Part shown: piece after piece, positions 1 to 9,823 of the stretch
How the letters are laid out: each line of letters opens with the position of its first letter
How positions within the stretch are numbered: the first letter of the stretch is position 1
Origin: CAVWXT01 sp963759115
Lineage (GTDB): Bacteria > Planctomycetota > Planctomycetia > Pirellulales > Thermoguttaceae
Assembly (NCBI GenBank): GCA_963759115.1
Contig: CAVWXT010000005.1
Coordinates: 2,776,608-2,840,607, forward strand
Length of the DNA stretch: 64,000 nucleotides
Direction: 5' to 3'
Translations under genes and position numbers: made by a program
Notes under the pieces: model-generated
What the model was told of the DNA's origin: nothing
The model's input: only the letters and a program-made list of their open reading frames with translations
Databases searched by the model: none

Positions 1-1
1 G

Positions 2-2679
2 CGGCAAGACGCCTTTCAGCGCCTCTGCCGGGACAACCCCGACGTGTCCAGGCATGACGTGCTGAGCTGCGCCCAGAAGCTGCTGGATCGTGTACTGTTC
101 TCTGCCTTCTGCGAGGATCGCGGTTTGCTCCCCACGGAGACGCTTCGCAAGGCGTATGAACACCGCGATCCGTATCACCCGCGCCCGATCTGGGACAATT
201 TCCGTGGGCTGTTTCAGGCAGTCAACCGTGGCAACGCGGCCCTGGGCATCCACGCCTACAACGGCGGGCTGTTTGCCGACGATCCAATCCTGGACCGCCT
301 GAAAGTGTCGGATGAGGTCTGTGCCTACTTTCGGGATTTGGGCGACTACGACTATCGGCCGGCGCACCAGGCAGCCGCCTACGCCCCGACGGCGGGCAAC
401 AGTAGCCTAATCGACGTTGACATTCTGGGACAGATTTTCGAGCAGTCGATCACTGACCTGGAGAAGTTGCGCAACGAGTTGGAAGGGCTGGTCGAGCCTG
501 TTAGCACCGAGAACCACAAGAGCCGGCGCAAGAAGGAAGGGGCGTTCTACACCCCGGCGTTTATCACCCGCTGTATCATCGAACAGGCGTTAGGCGGGGT
601 ACTTCGGGACCGATTCGAGCGACTCCGACAATCCCACGAAGAGGCTGCCAAGGGTGCGGCACGAGCCGCCCTTACCGATCCATCCGTCTACAATTTGGAC
701 AGATTGAAGAAGCCTGAACGGGCCGCCTTGGTTCGATTTTGGGAGGCGTGGCAGGACGAATTGCAGCACATTCGGCTGCTGGACCCGGCTTGCGGCAGCG
801 GTGCTTTTCTCATTGAAGCATTCGATCAGTTGCACGCCGCCTATCAGGAGTCAAATGATCGCCTGGAAGAATTGCGTGGGCATCGCACCCTGTTTGACCT
901 CGACAAGCGGATTCTGGAGAATAACCTCTACGGCGTTGACCTCAACGAAGAAGCCATCGAAATCTGCCGGCTCAGCCTTTGGATCAAGACCGCCGAGCGC
1001 GGGAAGATGCTGACCAGCCTCGATCACACGATTCGGGTGGGCAACAGCATTGTTGCCGACCCGGCCGTCCATCCGCGAGCGTTCGATTGGCAGGCGGCGT
1101 TTCCCGAAGTCTTCGCCACGGGTGGGTTTGATGTGGTGGTCGCCAACCCGCCTTACGTCCGGCAGGAATGGCTTTCCGCGATCAAGCCGTATCTGGAATC
1201 CACCTACCGCACCTATCACGGCATGGCCGATCTCTACGTCTACTTCTACGAACTCGGCCTCCGGTTGCTCAAGCCCGGCGGGCTTCTGTCCTACGTCGTC
1301 ACGAACAAGTGGATGAAGGCCGGCTACGCGGAGCCATTGCGAAGGCTCTTTCAAGACGATGCGTGGATTCAGTCGGTGGTGGACTTCGGGCACGCCAAGC
1401 AGATATTCGAGGAGGCAGACGTATTTCCTTCGATCATCGTTGCCCGTCGCCCGACCGATGCCCCCAAGCCCAGCACCGCCCGGCTTTGCACGATCCCCCG
1501 CGAGCAACTCCGCATCGACGATCTCAGCCGGCAGATCGAGCAAGAAGGCGTGGAACTGCCGCTATCGCAGCTCGGGACCGACGCTTGGCAGCTTGAACCC
1601 GGAGATGTGAATGATCTTCTGGCGGAGATTCGAGGGAAAGGTGTACCGCTTGCCGAGTTTGCCGGCGTGAAGCCCTGCCGGGGGATTCTAACGGGATACA
1701 ATGAAGCCTTCCTGATCGACACGGAAACGCGCAACGGACTTGTTGCAGGCGACCCGACCTGCGCAGAAGTCATAAGGCCGTATGTTCGCGGACAAGATGT
1801 TGACAGGTGGGCCTCTGATTGGGCAGGGCTATGGATGATCGCCCTAAAATCCAGCGGCGATTACTCATGGCCGTGGTCAGACGCCAGCGGCAAAGCCGAA
1901 TCCATCTTTCAGATGACCTATCCGAGCATCTACGCTCGATTCAAGCCGATGGAGCACGCGCTGCGCAAGCGGCAAGACAAGGGCCGACATTGGTGGGAAT
2001 TGCGGTCGTGTGCATACTGGAATGAGTTTGCGAGGTCGAAGATCGTCTATCAGGAAATCCAGTTTCACCCCTGCTATGCCTTCGATTCGGTTGGGCTGTA
2101 CGGCAACAACAAGACCTTCTTCATCGCCTCTTCGGATCCATACCTGTTGGCCGTTCTCAACTCTCCGCTCATGTGGTGGCACAACTGGCGATACCTGCCC
2201 CACATGAAAGACGAAGCTCTTTCGCCCGTGGGATTCCTCATGGAGTCCCTGCCCGTCGCGCGTCCGAGCGATTCGATCCGAAGCAAGGTAGAAACGGCTG
2301 TCAAACGGGTTGTTGACATCACCCGCCAGCAACGCGAGACGCGGCGGCCCTGCTCGACTGGCTCCACGTGGAATACGAGATTGCCAAGCCGAGCACGAAG
2401 CTGCAATCGCCCACCGACCTGGACTGTGACACGTTCGTTGCGGAAGTCAGAAAGGTTCGCGGGAAGAAAAAGCCGCTATCGGCCGCCGGACTGGCGAACC
2501 TCCGGGACGAATACGCCCGATCCATCGACCCCGCCCGCACCGTTGCCACCGAAGCCCTGGCTCTGGAAAACGCGATCAGCAACCTTATCAGCGAAGCCTA
2601 CGGGCTGACACCCGAAGAAGTCGCCCTAATGTGGCAAACCGCCCCACCACGGATGCCGATTGCCCCTCCAGCATCCTGA
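2..2679 (+). CDS. Type IIG restriction-modification protein (Eco57I-like N6-adenine methylase with TaqI-like specificity domain), 5' partial, frameshifted near the 3' end
   Basis: The frame is open from base 2, so the true start lies upstream of the window; a GTG at 44 is only an internal candidate. Counting from that GTG, the SAM-binding motif DPACGSGAF is at about residue 247 and the amino-methyltransferase motif NPPYVRQEW at about 367. The stretch FYTPAFITRCIIEQ before motif I is typical of Eco57I/PglX-type methylases. The region from TGYNEAFLID onward, with FARSKIVYQE and NNKTFFIAS, matches TaqI-type target-recognition domains. The frame breaks near 2330-2345: the upstream frame runs on as arginine-rich nonsense to 2608, while the next frame gives LLDWLHVEYEIAKPS through MWQTAPPRMP to the stop at 2679, the normal C-terminus of this family. 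One indel (real or assembly) explains this. No partner gene is visible. Confidence 0.85.
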
Positions 2680-2758
2680 TCCCTGGCACATCGTTTCAAG
2701 TGCCCGAACCCCCGAGCGTGTCTCCTCCATGCCCTTCACGTCGATGAGGATGTCGCCC

Positions 2759-2779
2759 CGTGTTCAGATTCCGAACACG
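2759..2779. repeat. Palindromic intergenic repeat, copy 1
   Basis: Ten-base arms close to CGTGTTCGGA and TCCGAACACG surround a single central base, with one mismatch. The same palindrome occurs at 54813-54833 and 57404-57424, and in degenerate form at 23799-23819, always outside genes. The rest of 2680-2939 shows no gene; it carries context (CTCCATGCCC..GTCGCCCCG) resembling the sequence in front of the other copies. Confidence 0.6.
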
Positions 2780-2939
2780 AACCCGCTGAGCCGCCGGTTC
2801 GCAACACATCCCTCGCCATTTCTCACTTTCTCGTGCAGGCGCCACTCGCCCATTGCCGTTTGGCTTCGGCAAAGGGTGTCTCGGACGCGGACGAGATCCC
2901 GGCGGTCTGATTGCAGCCCAATAGGTCACGCCGCCCTTG

Positions 2940-3361
2940 GCCGGTCAACCGCCGATCGCACCCTTGGCTGGAGCGGATCGAGAAGGGGTGACCAGCTTGC
3001 GGACGGTGGAGGACGCCCGGCAGATCCTGGCGGCGTGCCGTGCCGGTGCAAAATGCGTGTGCATCGGCGGCGGGTTGCTGGGCTTGGAAACGGCGGGTGG
3101 CCTGGTCCGGCAAGGGGCCGATGTGACGCTCCTGGAAGGCCACGGCTGGCTCTTGCCACGACAGTTGAACCAGCGGGCTGGAGAAATCCTCAACCATTAC
3201 GTTGTCGCCACCGGCATCAAGCTGTGAACCAAGTCGATCACGCGGGAGATCGTCGGCGGGGCACCCGCTTGCGGGTCGCGGGTCCGGGGCGTTCTGCTGG
3301 AAGATGGCAGCATCGTTCCGGCCGAACTGGTGGTGGTATCTGTTGGGGTGGCGGTTGCGCT
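2940..3361 (+). pseudogene. Remnant of an NAD(P)/FAD-dependent oxidoreductase (NirB/rubredoxin-reductase-like)
   Basis: One frame reads GADREGVTSLRTVEDARQ, then the dinucleotide-binding motif CIGGGLLGLETAGGL, then VTLLEGHGWLLPRQL, the order seen in pyridine nucleotide-disulfide oxidoreductases. A TGA at 3225-3227 interrupts the frame, but the same frame continues with TKSITREIVGG and RGVLLEDGSIVPAELVVVSV, again matching the family. The N-terminal FAD fold and the C-terminus are absent, so this is a decayed internal fragment. The TGA replaces a non-redox position after GIKL, most simply a CGA to TGA change, and is not a selenocysteine candidate. Confidence 0.7.
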
Positions 3362-3379
3362 GCCATCCCCTCATATCTC

Positions 3380-3408
3380 TTGGGGCGGCAGTACAACCGC
3401 CGCCCCAA
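3380..3408. repeat. Perfect 10-bp inverted repeat
   Basis: TTGGGGCGGC (3380-3389) and GCCGCCCCAA (3399-3408) are perfect complements around a 9-base loop. It lies between the oxidoreductase remnant and the acyltransferase pseudogene. No T-tract follows, so a terminator role is uncertain. Confidence 0.55.
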
Positions 3409-3516
3409 CTTGACGGCATCGGGAGGACGTTGGGGCAACCGCCGTCGCACGCCGGCGGTTCGCATTTCGGGTCCGAATTTGTTGACGCTCAGGCGATTGT
3501 CGGTCAGAATGCGAAT

Positions 3517-4654
3517 GTGGAAAACGTCGCACGCCAATACCGGCAACACCCACCCGTGCCGGCGACTGAACGCCTCCTCTCTGTCGATGCCCTCCGCGGC
3601 TTCGACATGATATGGATCATTGGTGGCGACGGCGTTGCCGCCGCAGGCATTCGATTTTTCGACCCGGCGATTCAACGGGCGCTTTTGCCACAGTTGCAGC
3701 ACTGCCAGTGGGAAGGTTTTGTTTTTCATGACCTGATTTACCCCGTCTTCCTGTTCTTGATCGGAATGTCATCAGTGTTTTCGTTGAGCAAGACCTTGGC
3801 GCAGAGGGGAAACTGGCGGCCCACCGACGGGTTCTGTTGAGATCGCTGGCGTTGTTTCTCTGGGGTTTCGTTTTCTACGGCGGCTTTTCCCACCATTGGC
3901 CCGATATCCGGCTGATGGGAGTCTTGCAGCGGATCGCTCTGTGCTATCTTTTCACCGGGATTGCATTTATCCACCTCCGGTCGCGCGGCATTGCTATTGT
4001 CGGCATCGCCCTGCTTGTCTCCAATTGGGCGTTGTTCTCCTTCGTGCCCGTGCCCGGCCAGACGGTGATCTCATTTGCCCAGGGCGACCCGACGTGGGCC
4101 AGCTACGTGGACGCCCGGTTCCTGCCGGGTGAAAAGTCGGAGGGAGATTGGGATTGTCTCGGTTTGCTGAGCACATTGCCGACGGTCGCCATCTGCCTGC
4201 TGGGCGTGTTGGCCGCACAATTGTTGAAGAACCCCCGCGTATCCGAACGCTTCAAGCTTACGGCCTTGATTGGCGGGGGGCTGCTGTTCCTCGTCCTCGG
4301 ATACGCCTGGAGCGTGAATTATCCGATTATCAAGAAAATCTGCACTTCGTCGTTCGTTCTCGTGGCCAGCGGCTACAGTTGCCTTCTGTTTGGATTGTTC
4401 TATGGCATAATCGACGTATGGAAGATTCGGCGGTGGACGGCTCCACTGGTCTGGATTGGCACGAACGCGCTGGCACTTTACTTGGTGCGAAACCTTGTTA
4501 ACTTCGACCGACTGGCTCCCCGCCTGGCCGGCGGCGACATTCGCGCGGCGGTGGGCGAGCCCGCCGTGCGCTCTTGCTGGCGTTGGTGTCATTGGGTTTG
4601 ATGCTCCTTCTGGCCCGCTTCCTTCACCGGCAGCGGATATTCTTGCGAGTCTGA
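3517..4654 (+). pseudogene. NagX-like membrane acyltransferase (DUF5009/heparan-alpha-glucosaminide N-acetyltransferase family), two frameshifts
   Basis: A close paralogue of the intact gene at 4689-5843. The segment TERLLSVDALRGFDMIW is the family's N-terminal hallmark. The frame changes near 3808 (after SKTLAQRG) into the frame carrying HRRVLLRSLALFLWGFVF and many transmembrane segments, and again near 4560, after which LLALVSLGLMLLLARFL runs to the TGA at 4652-4654, matching the paralogue's C-terminus. With the two breaks corrected it would be about 380 residues with roughly ten membrane spans. The GTG at 3517 is the likely start by comparison with the paralogue, but no strong ribosome site supports it. 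The 34-bp gap to the next gene and the similarity indicate a tandem duplication whose first copy is broken, or two assembly indels. Confidence 0.75.
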
Positions 4655-4688
4655 CGTCCGAGAAATTGTCCCCCCAGAGGTTCGATTC

Positions 4689-5843
4689 GTGAAGACCGTC
4701 GCCCCGGAGTCGCAGCAGCCATCCGCGTCGCCGCCGACGGTGCTGGCGTTACCCACCGAGCGACTGCTCTCGGTCGACGTACTGCGCGGTTTCGACATGT
4801 TCTGGATCATTAGCGGCGACAACGTGTTGGCCGCGGCGCTCAAGTTCTTCGGCCCGAATGTTGAACAAGCCCTGCTGCCGCAACTGCGACACTCGGCGTG
4901 GGAAGGGTTTGTTTTCCACGACCTGATATTTCCGCTCTTCCTGTTCGTGGTGGGGATGTCGGCCGTGTTCTCGGTCCGGAAAACCCTGGCCCGCGAAGGC
5001 ACGGGAGCCACCTACTGGCGGATTCTGCGGCGGGTGGTTTTGCTGTTCGTGCTGGGCATTATCTTCAACGGCGGCTTTTCCCATCGCTGGCCGCATATCC
5101 GCCTGTTGGGCGTCTTGCAGCGGATTGCCCTCTGCTATTTGCTCACTGCTATTGCGGTGGTTCATTTGCGTTGGCGCGGGCTTGCCGTTACGCTGGTGGC
5201 CATCCTCGTAGGCTATTGGGCTTGGCTGTCGCTTGTCCCCTTGCCGGGCCAAGAGATGATATCCTTCGCCCCTGGCCAGAACTGGACCAACTACATCGAC
5301 GCGGCGGTTCTCCCCGGTGAAAAGGGGGCAGGGCATTGGGAAATCGTCGGCTTGCTGAGCACCCTGCCGGCCGCCTGCTCTTCTCTGTTGGGCGCTTTGG
5401 CGGCATACCTTGTGCTCAGTACGAGCCTTTCACAATGTGCCAAGGTTGGCTCTTTGATCGGCGGCGGCATCCTTTGCTTGGCCTTGGGATATGGCTGGGG
5501 GAGGCAGTTTCCGATCATCTTGCAGCTTTGGACTTCCTCGTACGTTTTGGTAGCCGGTGGTTACAGTCTCATTCTGTTAGCATTGTTCTACGCGATTATC
5601 GACGTCTGGAAAGCGCGGAGCTGGGCCGCCATGTTTCTCTGGATCGGCAGCAACGCCATCACGCTGTTTCTGCTGCACGGAATGATCGAGTTCTCCCGCC
5701 TGGCCAACCGCCTGGTCGGCGGCGATGTCCGCGACCTGTTGGGCGAGCCGGCCGGCCAACTGGTCTTGGCCATCGTCACACTGGGGCTGATTGTGGCCCT
5801 GGCCCGCTTCTTGTACAAACGGCAGATATTCCTTCGTGTTTAG
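4689..5843 (+). CDS. NagX-like membrane acyltransferase (DUF5009 / heparan-alpha-glucosaminide N-acetyltransferase homologue)
   Basis: 384 residues starting at GTG, with a weak purine-rich site (CAGAGG) 9 bases upstream. The family signature ERLLSVDVLRGFDMFWI is at residues 23-39 and is followed by WEGFVFHDLIFPLFLFVVGM and repeated hydrophobic helices (about ten). Bacterial NagX-like proteins resemble lysosomal HGSNAT, which transfers acetyl groups from cytosolic acetyl-CoA to amino sugars across a membrane; substrates of the planctomycete versions are unknown. It sits 12 bp before a DUF4838 glycan-related protein, so a role in acylated-sugar processing at the envelope is plausible inference. 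Intact, unlike its upstream paralogue. Confidence 0.85.
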   Translation: MKTVAPESQQPSASPPTVLALPTERLLSVDVLRGFDMFWIISGDNVLAAALKFFGPNVEQALLPQLRHSAWEGFVFHDLIFPLFLFVVGMSAVFSVRKTLAREGTGATYWRILRRVVLLFVLGIIFNGGFSHRWPHIRLLGVLQRIALCYLLTAIAVVHLRWRGLAVTLVAILVGYWAWLSLVPLPGQEMISFAPGQNWTNYIDAAVLPGEKGAGHWEIVGLLSTLPAACSSLLGALAAYLVLSTSLSQCAKVGSLIGGGILCLALGYGWGRQFPIILQLWTSSYVLVAGGYSLILLALFYAIIDVWKARSWAAMFLWIGSNAITLFLLHGMIEFSRLANRLVGGDVRDLLGEPAGQLVLAIVTLGLIVALARFLYKRQIFLRV

Positions 5844-5855
5844 AGAGTTGAAGTT

Positions 5856-8083
5856 ATGAAATGGCTTGGATACCGCGCGGTTCTCGTGATCGCGATCGTG
5901 CTTCTGGCGGCCGCGTCGCTGCACGCTGCCACTGTCATTTTGGTCAACCCGGGACGGTTTGCCTCAGTCGAGGCGGCCGCGCAGGCCGAGGCCGCCATTG
6001 ACTGGAGCGATCCCGATTCCGCGGACGGGGTGGCCTGTACCGAGTGCTTTGCCGCGATCGAACTTCAGCACTATCTTCGCAAGCTGACCGGCCGGACCGA
6101 TGACTTCGCGATCTCCCGCGACGCGGCAAACGCGAGCGACTCGATCGCGGTCGGGAAGATGGCCGCGGTGTCGTTCAACCCGGACGAGTTGGCCGCCCTC
6201 GGGCCGGAAGGCTACCGCATCAAGACTCGCACGACGCCCAACAACCAACGTGTATGGCTGATTGCCGGCGGTGGCCGTGTCGGCACGCTCTACGGAGTCT
6301 ACGATCTCTTGCACCGGCTGGGCTGCCGCTGGTTTGCCCCGGGAGAAGTCCACGAGGAGGCGCCGCGGATCGAGAAGATCGGCGATTTCGACGTGACCGA
6401 GCGCCCGGCCTTTCTCACCCGTGGATTCCTGGCCTGGGAGGACCGGGGCAATCCCGACTTCCTGCTCTGGATGGCCCGCAACCGGCTCGACTATTGGTGC
6501 GACGCCGACAAGCACCATGCCTTGATGCACAAGCTTGGCATCCGCATGGGGGCCGGCCTCCATGACGCCCAGCCGATGTTCCTCAACCCCTCCGCGCCTT
6601 ATCCTTACGCCCATCCGCTCTTTCCGGCCAGCAGCGACAAGCCCAAGGACCCCTACCCTGTTAGTTCGTTGTACCAGGGCGATGCCGACAAAGACGGCAA
6701 GCTCTCTAACTTCGAGGCCCATCCCGAGTGGTTCGCCCTCTGCGACGGCAAGCGGGTGCCGGGCATTCCGGATGCGAAGCAGCACGGGGCGAACTTCTGC
6801 GTGTCGAACCCCAACGCCACCGCCGAGTTCATCAAGAACCAGATTCAAGCCCTGATCGACGGGCCATATCGCGACGCCGAAATACTCCGGCTCTGGACGA
6901 TCGAACACGCCCGATGGTGCGAGTGTGCCGAGTGCAATGCCTTGGGCACGCCAACCGACCAGTACCTGCTCTTGGTCCATCGGCTGGGTCAGGAGATCAA
7001 GAAGGCGCGGTGCCGCCGGCACAATCCGCCGGTCGATCGAGATGCGCCTCCTGGCGTATGACGAAACACTGCTGCCGCCCACGCGACCGCTGCCGGCCGA
7101 TTTCGACTACGCCAGCTGCGCCATGACGTTCTATCCGATCGAGCGCTGTTACGCTCACAATTTTGACGACCCGAATTGCAAGCTGCGCGAGACTGACGCT
7201 CCCAACCCCCGCGCGACCAATGCCCACTATGTGGCCGATCTGTACCGCTGGGCTACCGACCCCAATCGGCTCTATCGCGGCCAGATTGCCGTGGGCGAGT
7301 ATTACAACCTGTCGCGCTACGCAAACCTGCCGTTGTGCTACATGCACACGATGGCTAACGACATCCCGTACTATTATCGCGTCGGCGTCCGGCACTTCGA
7401 CTATATGCACGTGACCACCGGCAACTGGGGCAACAAGGCGCTGACGAACTACCAGATGGCTCGGCAGACTCTGGGACGTTCGGACCGATTGCGACGAGCT
7501 TTGGAAGGACTACTTTGCTGGGCGTTATGGTCCGGCCGCCGCCGTGATGCGGCAGTTCTACGAGTCGCTGGAGCGGATGTTCTCGAACATCAGCGAACTG
7601 AAGTGCGGCACTCCCACCCGGTTGGCGCGCCGGTTGGATGCGGGCCAGGAGCGGCTCTTCGTCAGCGCTCACCTGCAATTCCGGCGTGAGCCCGGCGTGG
7701 TGTGCGACGGGCCTACGCTCACCGAGATCGTCGGCTCTTCGAACGACTGCCGCAAACTGATCGACGAGGCGATGAAAATGGGCCTTCCGCCGCGGATTCG
7801 GGCGCGGATTGCCGAGGACGAGCGAATCTTCACTTACGGAGAGCGCACTATCGCCTATCTGGACGAGTGCGTCGAGGCGTTTCAACTCGGTCGGGCTGGT
7901 CACCGCGACGAGGCCCGGCGGCACTTTGCCGAGGCAGCCCGGCTGGCCGAGCTATTGCGGGCCGACACTACTTCGGCCACGCTGTCGTCATCCCATGCCA
8001 ACGCTCCGGATGCCCTCGTAGCCTCGGGCGCCGCCGGCGCGCTGAAACACCTTGAAAAGTTGCTCGGCCCGTTGAGTCCGTAG
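5856..8083 (+). pseudogene. Secreted DUF4838 (alpha-glucuronidase-like) protein, two frameshifts
   Basis: Starts MKWLGYRAVLVIAIVLL with a clear signal peptide ending at LHAA. The N-terminal part (ECFAAIELQHYLRKLTG, then LYGVYDLLHRLGCRWFAPGE) is the carbohydrate-binding-like fold that precedes DUF4838 and resembles GH67/GH115 N-domains. CECAECNALG lies in the middle. The frame breaks near 7005, continues as RRSIEMRLLAYDETLLPP, and breaks again near 7470, where the third frame gives LWDVRTDCDELWKDYFAGRYG and runs to the TAG at 8083. Repaired, the protein would be about 740 residues, normal for the family. Both joints are clean single indels inside well-conserved sequence, so assembly error is as likely as decay. 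It follows the NagX-like gene by 12 bp, probably as one operon. Confidence 0.8.
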
Positions 8084-8085
8084 TC

Positions 8086-8106
8086 CCCTCTCCCTCCGGG
8101 AGAGGG
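8086..8106 (+). terminator. Terminator-like hairpin after the DUF4838 gene
   Basis: CCCTCTCCC and GGGAGAGGG form a perfect 9-bp stem with a 3-base loop, starting two bases after the stop codon. No T-tract follows, so it may instead be a dispersed hairpin repeat. Confidence 0.45.
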
Positions 8107-8113
8107 CTATGGT

Positions 8114-8353
8114 GAGACCCTGCTCCTTCTGGACATCGACTGCCACAAGTCCGGGTCGCTCGCCGGAGCCAGGCAGTTCGCCGAGTTCCTGAAGGAGAAG
8201 TACTTCCCGGACTTGTACTACGAGAACCTCCACCAACGGCCACGGCACCCACGGCTAGCCTACGCGGTAGCGATCGACGGCTTCGAGGACTTCCTCGACC
8301 GGGCTGCCCGGCATGCAGACAACCGGCGATCTGCCTCCGAAGATACCATGTAA
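8114..8353 (+). pseudogene. Remnant of a plasmid-type replication/primase-like protein
   Basis: One frame reads ETLLLLDIDCHKSG and then GARQFAEFLKEKYFPDLYYE; the neighbouring frame gives STNGHGTHG at about 8230-8260. The order of a D-x-D-x-H motif, a region of spacing, and S-T-N-G-x-G-x-H-G resembles primase-polymerase or RepA-type proteins of plasmids and phages, which is the basis of this tentative call. The frame ends at TAA 8351-8353 after unrelated sequence. The N-terminus is missing. It adjoins an IS110 remnant, so this short stretch looks like degraded mobile DNA. Confidence 0.4.
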
Positions 8354-8415
8354 GAGCCGGGTCGCCGTGTTAAGCTCCAAGTTTTGGTTGTAACCTATTT
8401 TCGAGGAGCTCAAAC

Positions 8416-8775
8416 ATGTCAACGACCCGGAAGAGTGATTCTACCGTGCAAGAGGCTGTGTTGTACATGGCGTTGGAGTTGAGCGAGAAGACCTGGAAGT
8501 TGGGGTTCTCGACGGGCCTGGGGCAGGAGCCGCGGCAGCGGGACATTCCCGCCAGAGCGGTGGTGAGGCTGGAGCAGGAGATCCTCGCAGCGAAGGAGCG
8601 ATTCGGGCTCCCGCCCGAGACGCCGGTGGCAAGTTGCTACGAGGCCGGCCGCGACGGATTCTGGTTGCACCGCTGTCTGCTGTCGCTGGGAGTGGCAAAC
8701 GAAGTGGTCGATTCCTCCAGCATCGAGATTGACCGGCGGAAGCGGCGTGCCGCGCGACCTTTGTCGAATTCGACG
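8416..8775 (+). pseudogene. IS110-family transposase, 3'-truncated remnant
   Basis: The first 115 or so residues (from LYMALELSEKTWKLGF through CYEAGRDGFWLHR to VVDSSSIEIDRRKRRA) match the N-terminal DEDD catalytic half of IS110-type transposases, with the first acidic residue of the group in the early ALELS segment. After RRKRRAA the homology ends abruptly at about 8760 and the remaining open frame to 9060 is unrelated and antisense to the next gene. A GAGGAG-like ribosome site precedes the ATG. The C-terminal serine half and the right end are gone, so this copy cannot transpose. Confidence 0.75.
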
Positions 8776-8899
8776 AAGGTCGGCGACATGGTTGGGATCG
8801 AGTGGCAGAGCAAGCGTCGGCTCCCGCCGGTAAGCCGTAACCAGCCGATGGCTCCGGATAGACCTTCCCTCCGCACGCGCCGATGGAGGCATCTCTCAT

Positions 8900-9817
8900 T
8901 TACCCCCCGTCTCGCCCCACCGCCTCGTGCCAGCCGAGCAGCGACGGGGAGTCCGGATCGTGGGACTCGAAATTCAGCCGAGCCTGGTCGAAGCTCTTGG
9001 TGGCGTAGCAGTACTGGCAGCCGAACAGGCACGATTCGTACATGCCAACGTCCCGGCTGACGACGCATCCACATGCCTTGCGCTGGGCAGGATCCTTCGT
9101 CTTCGGGACGTCGATGCCGAACGCCTCGGCGATCACCTGATCGTCCACGCACTTGCCGGGAAGGATGCCGAACGGTTGCAGGTCGATCTCCTCGGCGCAA
9201 CTGACGATCTTCATCCCGTTCTCTCCCGCCAGTCCTGCCAGCCTGCGCATCAATGCCTCGAAATCCCCGGCATCGCACTGGCGTACTGCCGCCGGCGTCC
9301 CTTCCAGCCTGTTCAGCCGGGCTTCCGTCTTCCGGTAGATGTCCACGATGCTGACGACCGCCCTGCGCGTATGCCCCCCGAGCGACTCGGCCAGCCGCCG
9401 GAAGTTCGCCTCGTGGAACGCCGGGGGCGTGATCCCGGTGAACACGATAGGGTCGTAGCGCCAAATGGCCCGCCTCGGCCCCAGCCGTTCCGCAAGCTCG
9501 CGGAACGCATCGACGGCGGTCGCGGCAGGAGGAGATTTAGGATCGAGTTCCCGCGGGTATCCCAGGATCGTGAACTGGAAGTAGTAGCGGTATCCTCGGG
9601 AGTCCAACTCGTCGAGATACGGCATCAGGGGACGGGGGCTGCGGGTCCAGAAGACAATGGCGTCCACGTCCTCCGGCTTGAGGGAGATCCGGGCCACCTG
9701 GTCCCGGTTGTACGGGTTCGCGACCGTGCAGTACCCTTCCTTAAGGCGACGGACCATCCACTCCGCGTAGAAAGCGGGGATGTCGGTACGGCGGCTCGCG
9801 CTGACAATCATGGACAA
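8900..9817 (-). CDS. DUF1848 family protein (iron-sulfur, radical-SAM-like)
   Basis: 305 residues, beginning MSMIVSASRRTDIPAFY, the hallmark N-terminus of DUF1848. WTRSPRPLMPYLDEL and YYFQFTILGY follow, and the C-terminus carries a cysteine cluster YESCLFGCQYCYATK (CxxxCxxC spacing) like that of radical-SAM enzymes, preceded by another conserved group KACGCVVSRDVGMY. The family's function is unknown; cysteine spacing suggests a 4Fe-4S cluster. The gene lies 6 bp downstream of the next minus-strand gene, so the two are likely co-transcribed. Intact. Confidence 0.85.
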   Translation of the reverse strand: MSMIVSASRRTDIPAFYAEWMVRRLKEGYCTVANPYNRDQVARISLKPEDVDAIVFWTRSPRPLMPYLDELDSRGYRYYFQFTILGYPRELDPKSPPAATAVDAFRELAERLGPRRAIWRYDPIVFTGITPPAFHEANFRRLAESLGGHTRRAVVSIVDIYRKTEARLNRLEGTPAAVRQCDAGDFEALMRRLAGLAGENGMKIVSCAEEIDLQPFGILPGKCVDDQVIAEAFGIDVPKTKDPAQRKACGCVVSRDVGMYESCLFGCQYCYATKSFDQARLNFESHDPDSPSLLGWHEAVGRDGG

Positions 9818-9823
9818 TGCACC

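Noticed and set aside
3225..3227. In-frame TGA in the oxidoreductase remnant as a second selenocysteine codon
   Set aside because: The position is not a redox cysteine (it follows GIKL, where relatives usually have Arg), and the gene lacks both ends; a point mutation is simpler.
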